From JAIQFF01 sp963725615 (GTDB lineage Bacteria; Acidobacteriota; Terriglobia; Terriglobales; Acidobacteriaceae): DNA of 64,000 nucleotides. The notes under the pieces are model-generated. The model was given only the letters and a program-made list of their open reading frames with translations. It was not told the origin of the DNA and ran no database searches. Each line of letters opens with the position of its first letter. Within the stretch, counting starts at the first letter, position 1. This document shows positions 62,692-64,000 of the stretch, in pieces. The position numbers were made by a program, and so were the translations under genes. Where the stretch lies: the NCBI GenBank assembly GCA_963725615.1, contig CAVRZO010000016.1, positions 70,583 through 134,582 on the forward strand, read 5' to 3'.

Positions 62692-64000
62692 TCACGCGGC
62701 AAAGTCCTCATCGCGCGGCACCGGCATGGGCGGAGGCACGCGATCCGTCACTTCGGCAAGGGCAGCTAGTTTCTGCGCCAGCGCACGGGTCAACGATCCC
62801 CGCTGATAACGCCACCGAAAATTCCCGTCCGTGACACTGGGAGTGTTCAGGCGGCCTTCGCTGCCCAGTCCCAACACATCCTGCAACGGGACCACCGCCA
62901 GGCTGGCAACCGACTCCTGCGCCAAACGAATAAAAGCCCAGTGGATACCGTCTTCACACGGCCCAACATAGGCCTGAATGGCCCGCCGCTCGCTCTCCGA
63001 CACGCCGGATTTCCACCAGCCCAGCGTGGTGTCGTTATCGTGAGTGCCGGTATACACGACGCGATCCGGCGTGAGACGGTGCGGCAGATAAACATGGGCA
63101 CCGGCGTCGGAGAAACCAAATTGCAGCACCGCCAGCCCAGGAATCTGGTGACGCTCGCGTAGTGCGTGCACATCAGGCGTGATATGGCCCAGATCTTCCG
63201 CGAAAAAAGGCAGCCCGCCCAGGGTGTCACGAAGCTTGTTGAACAACTCGTCTTTGGGACCGTCCACCCAGCGGCCTTTTACCGCGGTCGGCTCACCCGC
63301 AGGAATCTCCCAGAATTGTTCGAAGCCGCGAAAGTGATCGAGGCGGATGTAGTCGCAAGTCTCGGCGCCCCAGCGCAAGCGGTCAATCCACCAGTCGTAG
63401 CCGTGTGCCTTGATCGCCGCCCAGTCATAGAGAGGAGTGCCCCAGCGCTGGCCCGTGGCGCTGAAGGCGTCAGGCGGGACACCGGAAACGGCGTCGGGCT
63501 CGAGATTGTCCTTGCGCAGGCGGAAGAGGTCGCGATGTGCCCACACGTCGGCGCTGTCGTAGGCCACGAAAATGGCGATGTCCCCCACCAACCGGATGGA
63601 CCGTTGCGCGCAGTAGCGACGCAGGGCATGCCACTGCTCGTAGAAGAAGAACTGAATCACGCGCCGGAGATCAACCTCAGCAACCAGTTCCTTGCGGGCC
63701 GTTGCCAGCGCCGAAGCTTCGCGCCGGGCCAGGGCGGCCGGCCACTCCTTCCAGCATTTCCTGTCGTAGCGTTCACGCAGCGCATCGAAGAGAACAAAGT
63801 CTTCCAGCCACCAGGTATTCCCCTCGCAGAAACTTTCAAAGCGATTGCGGGCGTTGCCCCGCGCGTTCTGAAGAAAATTCCGGGCAGCTCCGACGATCAT
63901 TGGGAGTTTGCGCTGAAAGACTTCCTCATACTCGACTGCGCCAGCTTCGCGGGGCAGGCCGGCAATCTGTGATGCGTCCATCCACCCACGCTCTGCCAGG
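62692..64000 (-). CDS. malQ: 4-alpha-glucanotransferase (5' part outside the window)
   Basis: The last 436 codons of a GH77 enzyme; the frame is open through the right edge (LAERGWMDASQIAG), so the true start is beyond it. Catalytic features are present: nucleophile Asp in YIRLDHFRGFEQFW, acid/base Glu in FFAEDLGHITPDV and the transition-state Asp in YTGTHDNDTTLGWW. It disproportionates malto-oligosaccharides and works with the phosphorylase and debranching enzyme of this window in alpha-glucan use. Confidence 0.93.
   Translation of the reverse strand, partial: LAERGWMDASQIAGLPREAGAVEYEEVFQRKLPMIVGAARNFLQNARGNARNRFESFCEGNTWWLEDFVLFDALRERYDRKCWKEWPAALARREASALATARKELVAEVDLRRVIQFFFYEQWHALRRYCAQRSIRLVGDIAIFVAYDSADVWAHRDLFRLRKDNLEPDAVSGVPPDAFSATGQRWGTPLYDWAAIKAHGYDWWIDRLRWGAETCDYIRLDHFRGFEQFWEIPAGEPTAVKGRWVDGPKDELFNKLRDTLGGLPFFAEDLGHITPDVHALRERHQIPGLAVLQFGFSDAGAHVYLPHRLTPDRVVYTGTHDNDTTLGWWKSGVSESERRAIQAYVGPCEDGIHWAFIRLAQESVASLAVVPLQDVLGLGSEGRLNTPSVTDGNFRWRYQRGSLTRALAQKLAALAEVTDRVPPPMPVPRDEDFAA

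Overview
The window is about 64 kb of high-GC bacterial chromosome, most likely from an Acidobacteriota (Terriglobia/Koribacter-like) genome. The grounds are a very large Oar-type TonB-dependent receptor with an N-terminal carboxypeptidase-regulatory domain, an FG-GAP/ASPIC-UnbV protein, many sugar-active enzymes, small conserved proteins of the kind seen in that phylum, and dense palindromic intergenic repeats. No rRNA or tRNA gene, prophage or CRISPR array was seen. The taxonomic call is inference from gene content.

Layout. (1) 1-11.1 kb: a sugar-uptake block with a divergent Tat-exported protein (edge-truncated), a GH127 beta-L-arabinofuranosidase-like enzyme, two paralogous secreted TPR proteins, an FG-GAP/ASPIC protein and the Oar-like receptor. 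Six matches to one LacI-type palindrome (GTAAACGTTTAC) lie in front of GH127 and the receptor. (2) 11.2-12.4 kb: a truncated, frameshifted IS110-family transposase remnant, then palindromic repeats. (3) 12.5-19.7 kb: a CHASE3 histidine kinase, a GAF-alpha-glucan phosphorylase fusion, a 53-aa protein, an SDR and a GH39 enzyme. (4) 20-32.8 kb: an ABC exporter directly followed by a 1502-aa protein with the first two parts of cyclic beta-1,2-glucan synthase (GT84 plus cyclisation-domain-like region) but no GH94 part; then PilZ, SDR, a GH133-type debranching enzyme and a GH63 glucosidase. (5) 34-43 kb: a nitrogen module with a porin, small membrane proteins, Amt transporter, tail-anchored TPR protein, CPA2 antiporter, PII and a glnD broken by two frameshifts. 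(6) 43-51 kb: an exopolysaccharide locus (wza, wzz, two GT4 domains, rmlB, rmlD) with visible damage in wzz and the glycosyltransferase, divergent from a LuxR-type regulator whose receiver domain is degenerate. (7) 51-64 kb: a beta-propeller protein bracketed by matching repeats, aldehyde dehydrogenase, a benzoate-CoA-ligase-like enzyme, an SpoIIE-type phosphatase, a frameshifted REP-associated transposase (RAYT) flanked by repeats, aspS, a DUF4440 protein, hisS and malQ (edge-truncated).

Two themes connect the window. The first is glucan chemistry: phosphorylase, debranching enzyme, GH63 glucosidase and 4-alpha-glucanotransferase for alpha-glucan turnover, and the ABC/GT84 pair for a likely exported beta-glucan. 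The second is repeat-driven remodelling: many different palindromes, several beginning with a GTAG foot, one apparently inside a coding sequence, together with a RAYT relic. Several genes (glnD, wzz, glycosyltransferase, RAYT, IS110) carry frameshifts, a stop or truncation. From one sequence I cannot separate real gene decay from base-calling or assembly error.
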